Source: JAUZOB01 sp963692465 (lineage in GTDB: Bacteria > Bacteroidota > Bacteroidia > Bacteroidales > Prolixibacteraceae). From it: a DNA stretch of 64,000 nt. Position 1 is the first letter of the stretch. Each line of letters begins with the position of its first letter. The notes below the pieces were generated by a model. That model was not told where the DNA came from. It did no database searches and saw only the letters and a list, made by a program, of their open reading frames with translations. A program made the translations under genes and the position numbers. The stretch is from contig OY829943.1 of the NCBI GenBank assembly GCA_963692465.1, positions 124,001 to 188,000 on the forward strand, written 5' to 3'. Below are positions 18,876-27,762 of this stretch, piece by piece.

Positions 18876-20356
18876 TGCTGTTCATTTAACTGAATAGACT
18901 GATAGAATTGCTGCATGTCAACATTTTCACGAATCAGGGCAGCCAGCATATCGTACTGGTTTTCTTTAAATGTGAGATAATCGGGAACAGTTACTTCTGA
19001 AGAGGGAGCACTCTGCCGGAAGACACGATTAATAATAGAAGCATTATCAAATATTCCATGCAAGTAAGTCCCCCATGTTCGCTCATTGATCCGATAACCG
19101 TCAGGACGACCGTCGCTCAGATAACAAAGAGGAGAAGGTTGATCAGGGATTGTTTCCCCCATATGAATTTCATAACCGTAACAGACCGCCTTTTCGTCCC
19201 CAAAGCGAAATGTCTGTTGTTCGGTCGTTTTCTTCCCGGTAAGAGTTGTCTCAACAGGCAATAATCCCAGTCCCTGAATAAATTCATTATCTCCTTCGAC
19301 ATGTTGCGGATCATAGATCTTATTGCCCATCATCTGAAAGCCACCGCAAATGCCATAGACACCTATTCCTCTTTGGTGAGCCTCCAGAATAGCCCGGGCT
19401 ATTCCACTTTTTCGCAGAAACAATAAATCGGAGATCGTGTTTTTGGATCCTGGCAGAATGATATGATTTGCTTTTTGAAGATCTTCGGGTTGCGTGGCAT
19501 AATAAAGCTGAATTCCGGGTTGTCTTTCCAGATCACTAAAGTCGGTAAAGTTTGACAGATGTTGCAGCATAACAACAGCCACATTGATCTTCGTATCATC
19601 AGTATGGCTCTTTTTAGTATCAAGAGCAACCGAATCTTCCTCTTCGATGTGAATATTGTCGAACCAGGGGATAATACCAACGACCGGTATTCCAGTCAGT
19701 TTTTCAAGTATCTCTTTGCCCTCGGTAAATAGATTCATATCCCCTCTGAATTTGTTAATTATGATTCCGGACATGAGACTTCTTTCTTCCGGAGTCAACA
19801 GCTCAATGGTTCCGTATATGCTTCCGAATACACCACCGCGGTCTATATCGGCGACTAAGAATACGGCGGCACCGGTAGCCAGGGCTATACGCATATTGGT
19901 AATATCGCGGTCTTTCAGATTCAGTTCGGAGATACTCCCCGCTCCTTCCATAACCACCGGATGGTATTGCACGGACAGACGATTAAAGGCTTTTAAGGCT
20001 TCATTGAATAACCGGTCACGATCAGTTTTCATAAAATAGTCATAAGCGGACTGATTTCCAATGGGTTTCCCATTCAGAATAACCTGAGAAGAATGGACAT
20101 CATTAGGTTTCAAAAGGACCGGATTCATATCGGCACTGCAAGGAATACGACAAGCTTCAGCTTGTACTGCCTGTGCCCGTCCAATTTCAAAACCATCGGG
20201 CGTAGCATAACTATTGAGCGACATGTTCTGAGCTTTGAAAGGAGCCGGAGTATAGCCGTCTTGTAGAAATATCCGGCAAAATCCGGCATTAAGTATACTT
20301 TTCCCAACATTGGAACCGGTACCAACAAACATGACCGGACGAAGTTGCTTCAACAA
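18872..20356 (-). CDS. cobQ: Cobyric acid synthase (glutamine-hydrolysing)
   Basis: Amidates four carboxyls of adenosylcobyrinic acid a,c-diamide. The N-terminal ATP-binding domain begins VGTGSNVGKSILNAGFCRI with KAQNMSLNS. The C-terminal class I glutaminase-like domain has GVYGICGGFQMMG (nucleophile Cys about residue 340) and GTYLHGIFDN (His). The 494-aa length is typical. It overlaps cobD by 4 nt and lies 11 nt after btuF. Its presence without ring-building genes suggests the cell can accept incompletely amidated corrinoids, or that early genes lie elsewhere. Confidence 0.96.
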   Translation of the reverse strand: MLKQLRPVMFVGTGSNVGKSILNAGFCRIFLQDGYTPAPFKAQNMSLNSYATPDGFEIGRAQAVQAEACRIPCSADMNPVLLKPNDVHSSQVILNGKPIGNQSAYDYFMKTDRDRLFNEALKAFNRLSVQYHPVVMEGAGSISELNLKDRDITNMRIALATGAAVFLVADIDRGGVFGSIYGTIELLTPEERSLMSGIIINKFRGDMNLFTEGKEILEKLTGIPVVGIIPWFDNIHIEEEDSVALDTKKSHTDDTKINVAVVMLQHLSNFTDFSDLERQPGIQLYYATQPEDLQKANHIILPGSKNTISDLLFLRKSGIARAILEAHQRGIGVYGICGGFQMMGNKIYDPQHVEGDNEFIQGLGLLPVETTLTGKKTTEQQTFRFGDEKAVCYGYEIHMGETIPDQPSPLCYLSDGRPDGYRINERTWGTYLHGIFDNASIINRVFRQSAPSSEVTVPDYLTFKENQYDMLAALIRENVDMQQFYQSIQLNEQQ

Positions 20357-20367
20357 GATATTCTTTT

Positions 20368-21180
20368 TTAATGAATGAGTTTAGTGATCTGTGCGACAAG
20401 ATTGACAAAGTCAACCGGAGTGGGACTGCACATCATATCGGCATCAAGAGCAAATATTTTATGTCGACGAACTGCATTTAACCCTTTATAACTTGCCCAT
20501 TTCTGTTTCTCTTGTTGCCCGACTACCCCCATGGTCACAATAAGAATTGCATCGGGATTTCTTAATAAGACAGCTTCGCGGGATATTGATCCGGACTTAA
20601 GTCCCCAGGCGATATTCTGTCCGTGTGAATAAAAGAGATAATTATCTATAAAAGTATTGGGAGTTGCCGCGAACAATGGTTTTGCTCCGACTTCAATAAA
20701 AACTTTCGGATAAGACATTACGATTGAGCGGTGAGCTAATATATTCAACCGCGAACGCTGCTGCCGGATTAGATTTTGTGCATAAAGTTGCTTCCCGGTC
20801 AATTCACCCAACCGGTTAAACTGATTGCACAGATCATCGAATGTTTTGGGAGAATAAAAGATCAGAACCGGAATGCCGACTTTGCGCAATGACTCAATCG
20901 TTGTAGGGCGAGTCAGTCCGGTTGCAATAACAACCGTTGGCTTCAACAGAATGATCTTTTCAACATTTACATCAACAGCAGAAGCAACTACAGCCTTATG
21001 ATCTTTCTTCGCCTGCTCACAATAAGAAGTACAGCCAACCAGATTATTTTGACCATGTAGTAAATAAATCATTTTGGTAACTGACGGTGCCAAAGAAACA
21101 AGACGCTTTCCCGATTGTGAAAATCCGGTCTGGCACAGCAACAGGATTACTACGATGAATAATAATTTCTTTTTCCTCAT
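20368..21180 (-). CDS. btuF: Cobalamin ABC transporter substrate-binding protein
   Basis: Periplasmic corrinoid-binding component that feeds BtuCD. A signal peptide (residues 1-21, ending TGFSQ) precedes a class III binding-protein fold: KRLVSLAPSVTKMIYLL at the N-terminus, VVIATGLTRPTTIESLRKVGIPVLIFY, and a long central helix (ICNQFNRLGELTGKQLYAQNLIR region). At 270 aa its length is normal. Siderophore-binding homologues look similar; the operon and riboswitch argue for corrinoid. Unusually, it is separated from btuC and btuD by five cob genes. Confidence 0.88.
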   Translation of the reverse strand: MRKKKLLFIVVILLLCQTGFSQSGKRLVSLAPSVTKMIYLLHGQNNLVGCTSYCEQAKKDHKAVVASAVDVNVEKIILLKPTVVIATGLTRPTTIESLRKVGIPVLIFYSPKTFDDLCNQFNRLGELTGKQLYAQNLIRQQRSRLNILAHRSIVMSYPKVFIEVGAKPLFAATPNTFIDNYLFYSHGQNIAWGLKSGSISREAVLLRNPDAILIVTMGVVGQQEKQKWASYKGLNAVRRHKIFALDADMMCSPTPVDFVNLVAQITKLIH

Positions 21181-21208
21181 TCCATTTTATATTAAAACCC
21201 AATGATTA

Positions 21209-21796
21209 TCAACATGAGCTATTCGTGATATTCTCCATTTTGTTTTCTGCAATCGATTGTTTCGGGTTGAACGAATCATAACAAAATACCTGTCCGTAGT
21301 CAACCGTAGCCCTGAAAAGTTCGAGCGGAGGACGTTGTTCCATCAAGGCCATAAAAGCTCTGATAACTCCTCCGTGAGCAACGACACAGACCGATCCGGG
21401 TTGGTCATTCATATCAACAAAGAAAGAGCGGACCCGTTCTATCAAATCCAGAAAAGACTCTCCCCCCGGGCATTTATTGTTGATTTTATAGTCGGTGAAC
21501 AAAGCCGTTGTTTCTTCGCGAATATCTTCCCACCGTTTGTTTTCCCAATCGCCAAAATTCAGTTCCTTTAGCCGGGCATCAAAAACGATTTTCTGTTCAC
21601 CGGCAATCTTTTCAGCCAACAAGACACATCTTTTCAACGGACTGGAATAGATCCGGTCAAAATGTTCATTCTTCAAAGCTCGGACAACCGTTGCGCTCTC
21701 TTCTGGAAAAGAAGAGGCAAGATTCACATCGGATTGTCCATAACAGACTTCCGGGGCAACAGCTACATGGGTATGTCGGACAAGAAATAACTTCAT
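21209..21796 (-). CDS. cobC: Alpha-ribazole phosphatase (histidine phosphatase family)
   Basis: Removes the phosphate from alpha-ribazole-5'-phosphate (or adenosylcobalamin phosphate) in nucleotide-loop assembly. The start at 21796 (MKLFLVRHTHV) is chosen over the longer frame from 21838 because it forms an ATGA overlap with the cobS stop and puts the phospho-histidine motif LVRHT at the N-terminus. CVVAHGGVIRAFMAL carries the second catalytic His. YSSPLKRCVLLAEKI and the FGDWENKRWEDI segment are also typical. 195 aa is the usual length. Confidence 0.93.
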   Translation of the reverse strand: MKLFLVRHTHVAVAPEVCYGQSDVNLASSFPEESATVVRALKNEHFDRIYSSPLKRCVLLAEKIAGEQKIVFDARLKELNFGDWENKRWEDIREETTALFTDYKINNKCPGGESFLDLIERVRSFFVDMNDQPGSVCVVAHGGVIRAFMALMEQRPPLELFRATVDYGQVFCYDSFNPKQSIAENKMENITNSSC

Positions 21797-22554
21797 AACG
21801 TTACAGATGTGGTCATAATGATTGCAAGATAAAAACAAACTTCGATTATTTGCTGTAAAGCACCCAAAGCATCGCCAGTATATCCTCCTGTTTTCCGAAT
21901 GACATAATACCTAAAAAGCATAAGGCAAACTGCAGATAAAAGAACTATAATCAAGATCGATCTCCAGGGAATAAAAACCAATGGAAATACACCGCAGACA
22001 AAGGCAATGAGAAATGACACCGGATCAACATGACTGGCAACCGACCGGGACTTGCTGGTCTCATCATCGCGGACATACTGTGCGGTGGCAATGAGGAAAA
22101 CCGGGACCAACCGACTAAAAGCATTTGCCGCAATAAGTGATAGGATAAGTAGATTGGAAGGAATATTAATCAGACTATAGAACCGAATACCAAGAACCAT
22201 AACGACTCCAACCACTCCATAAGTTCCGACACGGCTATCTTTCATGATGGCTAATATTCTCTCTTTGGTATATCCGCCTCCATATCCGTCGCAGAAATCA
22301 GCAAAACCGTCCTCGTGGAAAGCTCCGGACAAGAAAATCATAAAAGCCATTGCCAACAAGATGCAAAGATTGAAGGGAAGAACCTCCGACAACAGGAAAA
22401 ACGAAAAAGCCCCCAGACCACCCAGAATCAATCCGACTAAAGGAAAATAACGAATCGACTTATTCTGTAGCTCCTCAGTGACTTCAAACTTTTTAAAAAC
22501 CGGAATCTTCGAAAAGAACATCAATGAGGTTAAAAATATCTTCAGTTCTTTCAT
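21793..22554 (-). CDS. cobS: Adenosylcobinamide-GDP ribazoletransferase (cobalamin synthase)
   Basis: Integral membrane enzyme joining adenosylcobinamide-GDP with alpha-ribazole (phosphate). At 253 aa it has the CobS signature FHEDGFADFCDGYGGG and KERILAIMKDSRVGTYG, holding the metal-binding acidic residues, plus six or seven hydrophobic segments and the C-terminal TGGYTGDALGALQQIIE. It overlaps cobT by 4 nt and cobC by 4 nt. Confidence 0.96.
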   Translation of the reverse strand: MKELKIFLTSLMFFSKIPVFKKFEVTEELQNKSIRYFPLVGLILGGLGAFSFFLLSEVLPFNLCILLAMAFMIFLSGAFHEDGFADFCDGYGGGYTKERILAIMKDSRVGTYGVVGVVMVLGIRFYSLINIPSNLLILSLIAANAFSRLVPVFLIATAQYVRDDETSKSRSVASHVDPVSFLIAFVCGVFPLVFIPWRSILIIVLLSAVCLMLFRYYVIRKTGGYTGDALGALQQIIEVCFYLAIIMTTSVTL

Positions 22555-23561
22555 GCTACACCCTCCGAAACTCCAGCTTCATCGAAACTCGACATCTCAT
22601 TTAAAAAGGTGACAGCTGACTTAAGTATCGGATAAGCAATTGCACAACCGGTGCCTTCGCCCAACCGCAAATCAAGATGAAGAATAGGATCGCCCTTTAA
22701 GTATTCCAGCATGAGCCGATGGCCCTGTTCGTTGGAACTGTGACAAAAAATACAATTTTCAGCGATGGTGTGATCAAGCGCATAAGCAGGCAGCAAAGCT
22801 GACGTAGCGATAAATCCATCGACCATGATGAGCATTCCTTGTTTCTTAGCTTCCATCATTCCTCCGCACATCATGGCTATTTCATAACCACCAACCGTTG
22901 CAAGAATTTCCAAAGGATCAGAAATAGAATATTTTTCAGAGACTTCCCGGATAATCTCATATTTCTTTTTCAGGGCCTCACCCTGAACACCGGAACCGGG
23001 ACCGACACATTTTTCAACCGGAATGCCCATAATTTTATTCATCAGCAACGATGCGGAAGTGGTATTTCCAATGCCCATCTCACCAAAACCAACCACATTA
23101 CAGCCTTTCGCTGAGACTTCGCGAACAAGTTCACGACCTTTATCAACGGACTGAGAGCATTCTGCGGTTGTCATCGCCGGTTCATGGAGCATATTACGGG
23201 TTCCCCACCCTATCTTGGAATGAATGATGCCGGTTTCATCCGACAGATCATAATCAACTCCTGCGTCAACGATCACCATATGAATGTGATTCTGCCGGCA
23301 GAAAACATTACAGGCTGCGCCTCCGTTCAGATAGTTTTTAACCATCTGATAGGTGACTTCCTTGGGATATTTACTTACCCCTTCATCAGCTATTCCATGA
23401 TCGGCAGCACAGACGAAGAGGGTTGGATTACGCAATTCTGGAGTGAGCGTATTCTGCACTAATGCTATTTTCTTTGCTATTTTCTCTAATATTCCAAGAG
23501 ACCCCTGAGGTTTGGTTCTCGTGTCTATTTTACGCTGAATTTCTTTTTCTGTAATATGCAT
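22551..23561 (-). CDS. cobT: Nicotinate-nucleotide--dimethylbenzimidazole phosphoribosyltransferase
   Basis: Activates the lower-ligand base to alpha-ribazole-5'-phosphate. Recognised by KIDTRTKPQGSLGILE, CAADHGIADEGVSKYP, GGAACNVFCRQN, VVGFGEMGIGNTTSAS and the catalytic-Glu segment LRLGEGTGCAIAYPIL. The 336-aa length is normal. It is cytoplasmic, 6 nt after cobU and overlapping cobS by 4 nt. No bluB-type gene for making dimethylbenzimidazole lies in the window, so the base used is unknown. Confidence 0.96.
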   Translation of the reverse strand: MHITEKEIQRKIDTRTKPQGSLGILEKIAKKIALVQNTLTPELRNPTLFVCAADHGIADEGVSKYPKEVTYQMVKNYLNGGAACNVFCRQNHIHMVIVDAGVDYDLSDETGIIHSKIGWGTRNMLHEPAMTTAECSQSVDKGRELVREVSAKGCNVVGFGEMGIGNTTSASLLMNKIMGIPVEKCVGPGSGVQGEALKKKYEIIREVSEKYSISDPLEILATVGGYEIAMMCGGMMEAKKQGMLIMVDGFIATSALLPAYALDHTIAENCIFCHSSNEQGHRLMLEYLKGDPILHLDLRLGEGTGCAIAYPILKSAVTFLNEMSSFDEAGVSEGVA

Positions 23562-23567
23562 TGTATT

Positions 23568-24077
23568 CTATTTAATTCTTAAAGGAATTCCGGAGACCAT
23601 CAGATAAGCCTGATCGGCCATTGCTGCAATATGTTGATTCATCCAACCTTGAAGGTCTGCAAATTTGCGGGCCCCTTCATCGACGGCGTGAACCCCCATT
23701 CCCAATTCATTCGTGACCACAATAAGCTGAAAATCTTGTTTGACAAAACGATTCCACTCTTCTTTGGCTTCTCTGAGCGAAAGGTCCGGGTCATAATGAT
23801 TATCGTAATAGATATTGGTTAGCCACAAAGTAATACAGTCGAGCAAAACCGTCTTACCCGTGAGATCATGACGACTAATTAGTTTCTCTTCTTCAAGGGT
23901 CGTCCAACGATCATCACGATCAGCCTGGTGTCGCAGAACTCTTTGCTGAAAGTCGGCGTCCCATATCCGGGCTGTAGCAAGATATACCGGACAATCAGAC
24001 CAAGATTCTGCTAACAAGCGGGCATAGTTACTTTTCCCCGAACGTTGTCCCCCTGTTATAAAAATTATTTTGCGCAT
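23568..24077 (-). CDS. cobU: Bifunctional adenosylcobinamide kinase / guanylyltransferase
   Basis: Phosphorylates adenosylcobinamide and transfers GMP to it. The 169-aa protein has the P-loop FITGGQRSGKSNYA (residues 5-17), VYLATARIWDADF, HQADRDDRWTTLEEE, LLDCITLWLTN and VTNELGMGVHAVDEGARKFAD. The guanylylated His in this family lies in the RVLRHQADR segment. The first 13 nt overlap the end of btuD. Confidence 0.96.
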   Translation of the reverse strand: MRKIIFITGGQRSGKSNYARLLAESWSDCPVYLATARIWDADFQQRVLRHQADRDDRWTTLEEEKLISRHDLTGKTVLLDCITLWLTNIYYDNHYDPDLSLREAKEEWNRFVKQDFQLIVVTNELGMGVHAVDEGARKFADLQGWMNQHIAAMADQAYLMVSGIPLRIK

Positions 24078-24886
24078 AACTTATTCTTTGATTCGTTCAT
24101 TACTCTCTCCGAAACCAGAAAAACGACCGGTTTGCCGGACAGTGGATTTACATCCGTTACCAATTGAGTCCCGTATACCGCCTCGAGGTTCTGATAGGTC
24201 AGTATTTCTTCTGGTTTGCCTTTGGCGAATACCTGTCCGTCATTAAACAAGATCAACTGATCACAATATTCCCCCGCCAGATTTAAGTCATGAATTGTCA
24301 TTAAAACCGTCAGATTAAACTGGTCATTCAGTCGCTGTACGAGATTCAGAAAGTTAACCTGATGCTTGATATCCAGATGAGATGTCGGTTCATCAAGCAG
24401 CAGCAAACGAGGTTCCTGAGTAAGGGCTCTGGCAATACTAACCATCTGCTGCTGTCCGCCGCTAAGCTGGTAGAGATTTTTATTTCTCAGGTATTCCACA
24501 CCGGTTAGTTCCATGTATTTCTGTGCAATTTCGAAGTCTTTTTTCGAATCGAAGAATTGGTATTTGCCATGATAAGGCAGGCGGCCCATCAAAATATAAT
24601 CTTCAACCGTAATATTTGCCGGTTCAAAGTTCTGAGAGACAATGGCAATGTTACGGGCTCTTTCCCGAATACGCATCTTTCTGACACTTTTACCTTCGAG
24701 AGAGATATCTCCTGAAGATGCATCCAATTCACCGGTTATTCCTCTGAAAAGTGTTGTTTTACCGGAGCCATTCGGACCGATAATTCCAGCAAATCCGCCT
24801 ATGGGGACTGAGAAATTAATATCGTGGATCATGAATTTATCTCCATAACCACAGCTAAAATCTTTTATTTCAAAAAAACTATCCAT
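24065..24886 (-). CDS. btuD: Cobalamin ABC transporter ATP-binding protein
   Basis: Cytoplasmic ATPase of the corrinoid importer. The 273-aa protein has Walker A GPNGSGKTT (about 37-45), the Q-loop region VSQNFEPANITV, ABC signature LSGGQQQMVSIARAL, Walker B LLLLDEPTSHLD and switch His in MTIHDLNLA. It belongs to the FecE/FhuC/BtuD class. It follows btuC by 2 nt. Assignment to corrinoids rests on the riboswitch and the operon; iron-siderophore importers share the fold. Confidence 0.92.
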   Translation of the reverse strand: MDSFFEIKDFSCGYGDKFMIHDINFSVPIGGFAGIIGPNGSGKTTLFRGITGELDASSGDISLEGKSVRKMRIRERARNIAIVSQNFEPANITVEDYILMGRLPYHGKYQFFDSKKDFEIAQKYMELTGVEYLRNKNLYQLSGGQQQMVSIARALTQEPRLLLLDEPTSHLDIKHQVNFLNLVQRLNDQFNLTVLMTIHDLNLAGEYCDQLILFNDGQVFAKGKPEEILTYQNLEAVYGTQLVTDVNPLSGKPVVFLVSERVMNESKNKLCAK

Positions 24887-24888
24887 GT

Positions 24889-25908
24889 CTATTTCCCTAT
24901 AACGGATCGGTCGCCGGAACGACTTAATACCATAATAAATACAATACCTCCGACCATTCCGGTTATCACTCCTACGGGTAATTCGTTAGGCGAAATAATA
25001 GTCCGGGCAATGGTATCGCAGAAAACAAGAAAGGTTCCTCCTCCGATAAAGGAAGAGATTAGTAAGATTCTAAAATCAGATCCGACCAGATAACGTAAGA
25101 TATGAGGAATGACCAGTCCGACAAAACCGATGACTCCCACCAACGAAACGCAGACTCCAGTCAGTAACGACGTAATAACAAATAAAATTTTAACCGTCAG
25201 GTCTGTATTCATACCCAGATAACGTGCCTTCTCTTCGCCTAACCGCAAAGCATTCAATGGTTGGGTAAAAAAGTAAGTAACAAACAGACAGAAAACGGAA
25301 AGAATAATGACAAACTTAACCAACGCAAAATTCGATTCATCCAGAGATCCCATAACCCAGAAAACAATTCCATGCAGATTCTCTGTATTCGTCGTTGCCA
25401 TCAAGAACATCATGCCCGATGAGGCAATAAAACTAATCATCACTCCGATCAGTACCATCTTCTGAATCATGATTTTGCCCTGACGAATACTCAAGAGGTA
25501 AACCAGAATAACAGCTGTCAAGGCTCCGATAAAGCCAAATAAAGGAAGAGCCGCACTACCTGCTATTTTCTGCAAGCCCAATACCACAGCGATTGCGACC
25601 CCTAAGGCCGCGCCACCGGAAATACCAAGGGTATAAGGCTCGACCAGCGGATTGCGGTAAATTCCTTGCAGAATCACACCAGAAAGGCTCAACGCTCCAC
25701 CTACAGATAAGCCTAATAAGATACGAGGCAATCGAATCTGAGTCAAAATGGTATATTCGGGACTGTTGTTTCCATGAAGGAATATTGAGGGCATTCGTAA
25801 TAAAGAGATCTTCAACTCACCAACAGACAATGAATAAGCAACAACTAAAAGAGCAAGAATAATGAACAGAAGAAGCATTGAACACCAACGGAAATATTTA
25901 AGACTCAT
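24889..25908 (-). CDS. btuC: Cobalamin ABC transporter permease (FecCD family)
   Basis: Membrane channel of the corrinoid importer and first gene of the operon. The 339-aa protein has about nine or ten hydrophobic segments and FecCD signatures: RLPRILLGLSVGGALSLSG near residues 54-72, NPLVEPYTLGISGGAALG, and VGVIGFVGLVIPHILRYLVG near 245-264. The gene lies about 165 nt downstream of the cobalamin riboswitch, which should control it and everything after it. Confidence 0.93.
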   Translation of the reverse strand: MSLKYFRWCSMLLLFIILALLVVAYSLSVGELKISLLRMPSIFLHGNNSPEYTILTQIRLPRILLGLSVGGALSLSGVILQGIYRNPLVEPYTLGISGGAALGVAIAVVLGLQKIAGSAALPLFGFIGALTAVILVYLLSIRQGKIMIQKMVLIGVMISFIASSGMMFLMATTNTENLHGIVFWVMGSLDESNFALVKFVIILSVFCLFVTYFFTQPLNALRLGEEKARYLGMNTDLTVKILFVITSLLTGVCVSLVGVIGFVGLVIPHILRYLVGSDFRILLISSFIGGGTFLVFCDTIARTIISPNELPVGVITGMVGGIVFIMVLSRSGDRSVIGK

Positions 25909-25958
25909 ATTCTTTTTTTTAAAGTTGATCTATTTATAAACGTTATTCGTTTATCATT

Positions 25959-25989
25959 CGAGATGCTCCGGTTTCCGGTTAGCTGCTCG
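25959..25989 (-). other. Hairpin in the leader between riboswitch and btuC
   Basis: On the minus strand the arms CGAG/CTCG, GCT/AGC and CCGG/CCGG form one interrupted stem around an AAA loop. There is no T tract, so it is not a standard terminator. It lies between the riboswitch aptamer and the btuC start and may be part of the expression platform or an mRNA-stability element. Confidence 0.4.
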
Positions 25990-26075
25990 TTTTATCAGAC
26001 TTTAAGAAAGAGTGTAGAAATCAGATAAATCAATTTTTCTATACTTTTTTCCCGAAGTACTACTTTTTATTACAA

Positions 26076-26238
26076 GTATCTGGCAGGTCTTCTGGCTCGC
26101 CTTCTTTTTGAAGCCTTCCCGCTTTTCAGCAGTGGCATGGGGTATTCAAAAAGTTTGTATTAAGGCTTACAGCTGCGGGTACAGCTCCGGTTTTTCACCG
26201 GATTCCCATATTAAGGTTATTTTCTGAAAGAAAATTTC
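26076..26238 (-). promoter_or_regulatory. Cobalamin (B12) riboswitch
   Basis: Read on the minus strand, the aptamer is clear: GGGAATCCGGTGAAAAACCGG, then AGCTGTACCCGCAGCTGTAAG, then the B12 box with GCCACTG, GGGAAGG, GGCGAG, and the closing CAGAAGACCTGCC. These come in the canonical order. It precedes the btuC-cbiB operon and should repress it when adenosylcobalamin is bound. The outer boundaries are approximate because the P1 stem was not resolved. Confidence 0.95.
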
Positions 26239-26250
26239 CACCAATTGTCG

Positions 26251-26258
26251 CAAAGGTA
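26251..26258 (-). promoter_or_regulatory. -7 box for the cobalamin operon
   Basis: TACCTTTG on the minus strand, just upstream of the riboswitch. A TTG lies 16 nt further upstream, slightly closer than the usual spacing. Transcription would start roughly at 26244, right at the 5' edge of the aptamer. Confidence 0.6.
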
Positions 26259-26514
26259 AATTTTTTTGATGATACAACGATTGCTCAGGAAACAATTCCT
26301 TTCGCAAATTTTGGGAGAGGATTCGGTATTCTGAAAATTTAATCCTTTCAAATTCACAATTCAGTATTTCCTCAAGGCATATCACTCAAGGCACTACAAA
26401 AGTTTATTCACTGTTAATTATTCAGTTACACATTATTTACTATTAATCCGAATAAATTCTGCAATTTTCTCTATTTTCACTCCGTTTAAATATATTCATC
26501 ATAAAGAATAATCC

Positions 26515-27522
26515 ATGATTCGACGGACAAAAAAACAATATCAGAAGCCATTTCATTTTAAAATTGTTATTTTCTTTTTAGCTTTTCTGTTCTTTTTTAT
26601 CGGCATCAACAATCAGGTTTATTCACGACATGCGCATAAAACGGATAAAAACGGGGTCGTCCTGCCCTATTTACAGAAAGATGCACTGACTTTCTTTGTG
26701 ATAAGCGACTGGGGACGAAACGGATTTTATAATCAGACGGAGGTTAGCGAATCAATGGCCCGGGCTGGAGATGTTCTAAAACCCAAATTTATTGTGTCTT
26801 GTGGTGATAATTTTCAGGTTAACGGAATACAAAGCACTTCGGATCCATTGTGGCTTAGTAGTTTTGAAAACATTTACAAACACCCTACTCTTTTAATCGA
26901 CTGGTATCCCATTCTGGGAAATCATGACTATCGTGGCAACACTCAGTCCGAAATTGACTATTCCAAAATCAGTCGTCGATGGAGAATGCCCGCCCGTTAT
27001 TATTCGATGGTAAAAAAAGCAGATGACGGAACCACTATAAAGCTGATTTTTCTTGATACGACTCCTTTAATTAAAGAATACCATCAAAACCCTGATCTAT
27101 TTCCCGACGTTGCCACCCAAGACACAACCGCTCAAATTAAATGGCTGAAAAACGAATTACAGAATTCTCACGAGAAATGGATCCTCGTATTTGGCCATCA
27201 TCCTATTTATTCTGCAGGCAAATTAAACGATTCATCGGAATTAGCACGAAAAATAGGTTCTCTTCTCTCCCGACACAAAGTAGATTTTTACATTTGCGGT
27301 CACATTCACAATTTTCAGCATCTCCAGCAAAAGGGAAGTAATGTGGATTATCTGATTACCGGTACGGGATCGAAAATCAATGAAAAAGGAAAACACAAGG
27401 GTGCTTTATTTGAGATATCTGTTCCCGGATTTTCCTGCCTATCCGTTTCTCAAACATCGATAGCCGTTTTCTTCATGAATACGAACAATGAGGTAATCTA
27501 TTCCTACCAAAAGAGTAAATAA
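26515..27522 (+). CDS. Exported or membrane-anchored metallophosphoesterase (purple acid phosphatase-like)
   Basis: A 335-aa phosphoesterase with an uncleaved-looking signal anchor (residues 14-35) after a basic N-terminus. Metallophosphatase motifs appear in order: VISDWGRNG (about 64-72), SCGDNFQ (GDxx), LGNHDY (GNHD/E), FGHHPIYS and CGHIHNFQH. These give the two-metal site. The Trp after the first Asp matches tartrate-resistant acid phosphatases. The substrate is unknown. It is monocistronic and divergent from the cobalamin operon. Confidence 0.9.
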   Translation: MIRRTKKQYQKPFHFKIVIFFLAFLFFFIGINNQVYSRHAHKTDKNGVVLPYLQKDALTFFVISDWGRNGFYNQTEVSESMARAGDVLKPKFIVSCGDNFQVNGIQSTSDPLWLSSFENIYKHPTLLIDWYPILGNHDYRGNTQSEIDYSKISRRWRMPARYYSMVKKADDGTTIKLIFLDTTPLIKEYHQNPDLFPDVATQDTTAQIKWLKNELQNSHEKWILVFGHHPIYSAGKLNDSSELARKIGSLLSRHKVDFYICGHIHNFQHLQQKGSNVDYLITGTGSKINEKGKHKGALFEISVPGFSCLSVSQTSIAVFFMNTNNEVIYSYQKSK

Positions 27523-27762
27523 AGCTGGTCGTTAAATCCGGATACAACAAACCCAAAGAACGTTTTTTACATTTAAAAGCAATAAAGATCATTTTTCCCT
27601 TAAGGTTACACAATTACATATTCAACTCATTTTCAATTATTCATACTGATGTATACAAAAAAACATTCACAATAGATTAATTTTTTTTCATTTACTTTGT
27701 AAATATTTGTTAAAAGCTATACTTTTAGTTCGTTATTTATAGAAAAATATTATATCCATCGG

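Noticed and set aside
19656..20039. 127-codon plus-strand frame
   Set aside because: Antisense shadow of cobQ; no independent start signal or family motif.
26167..26385. 72-codon minus-strand frame
   Set aside because: It lies across the cobalamin riboswitch aptamer and its promoter, so coding is very unlikely.
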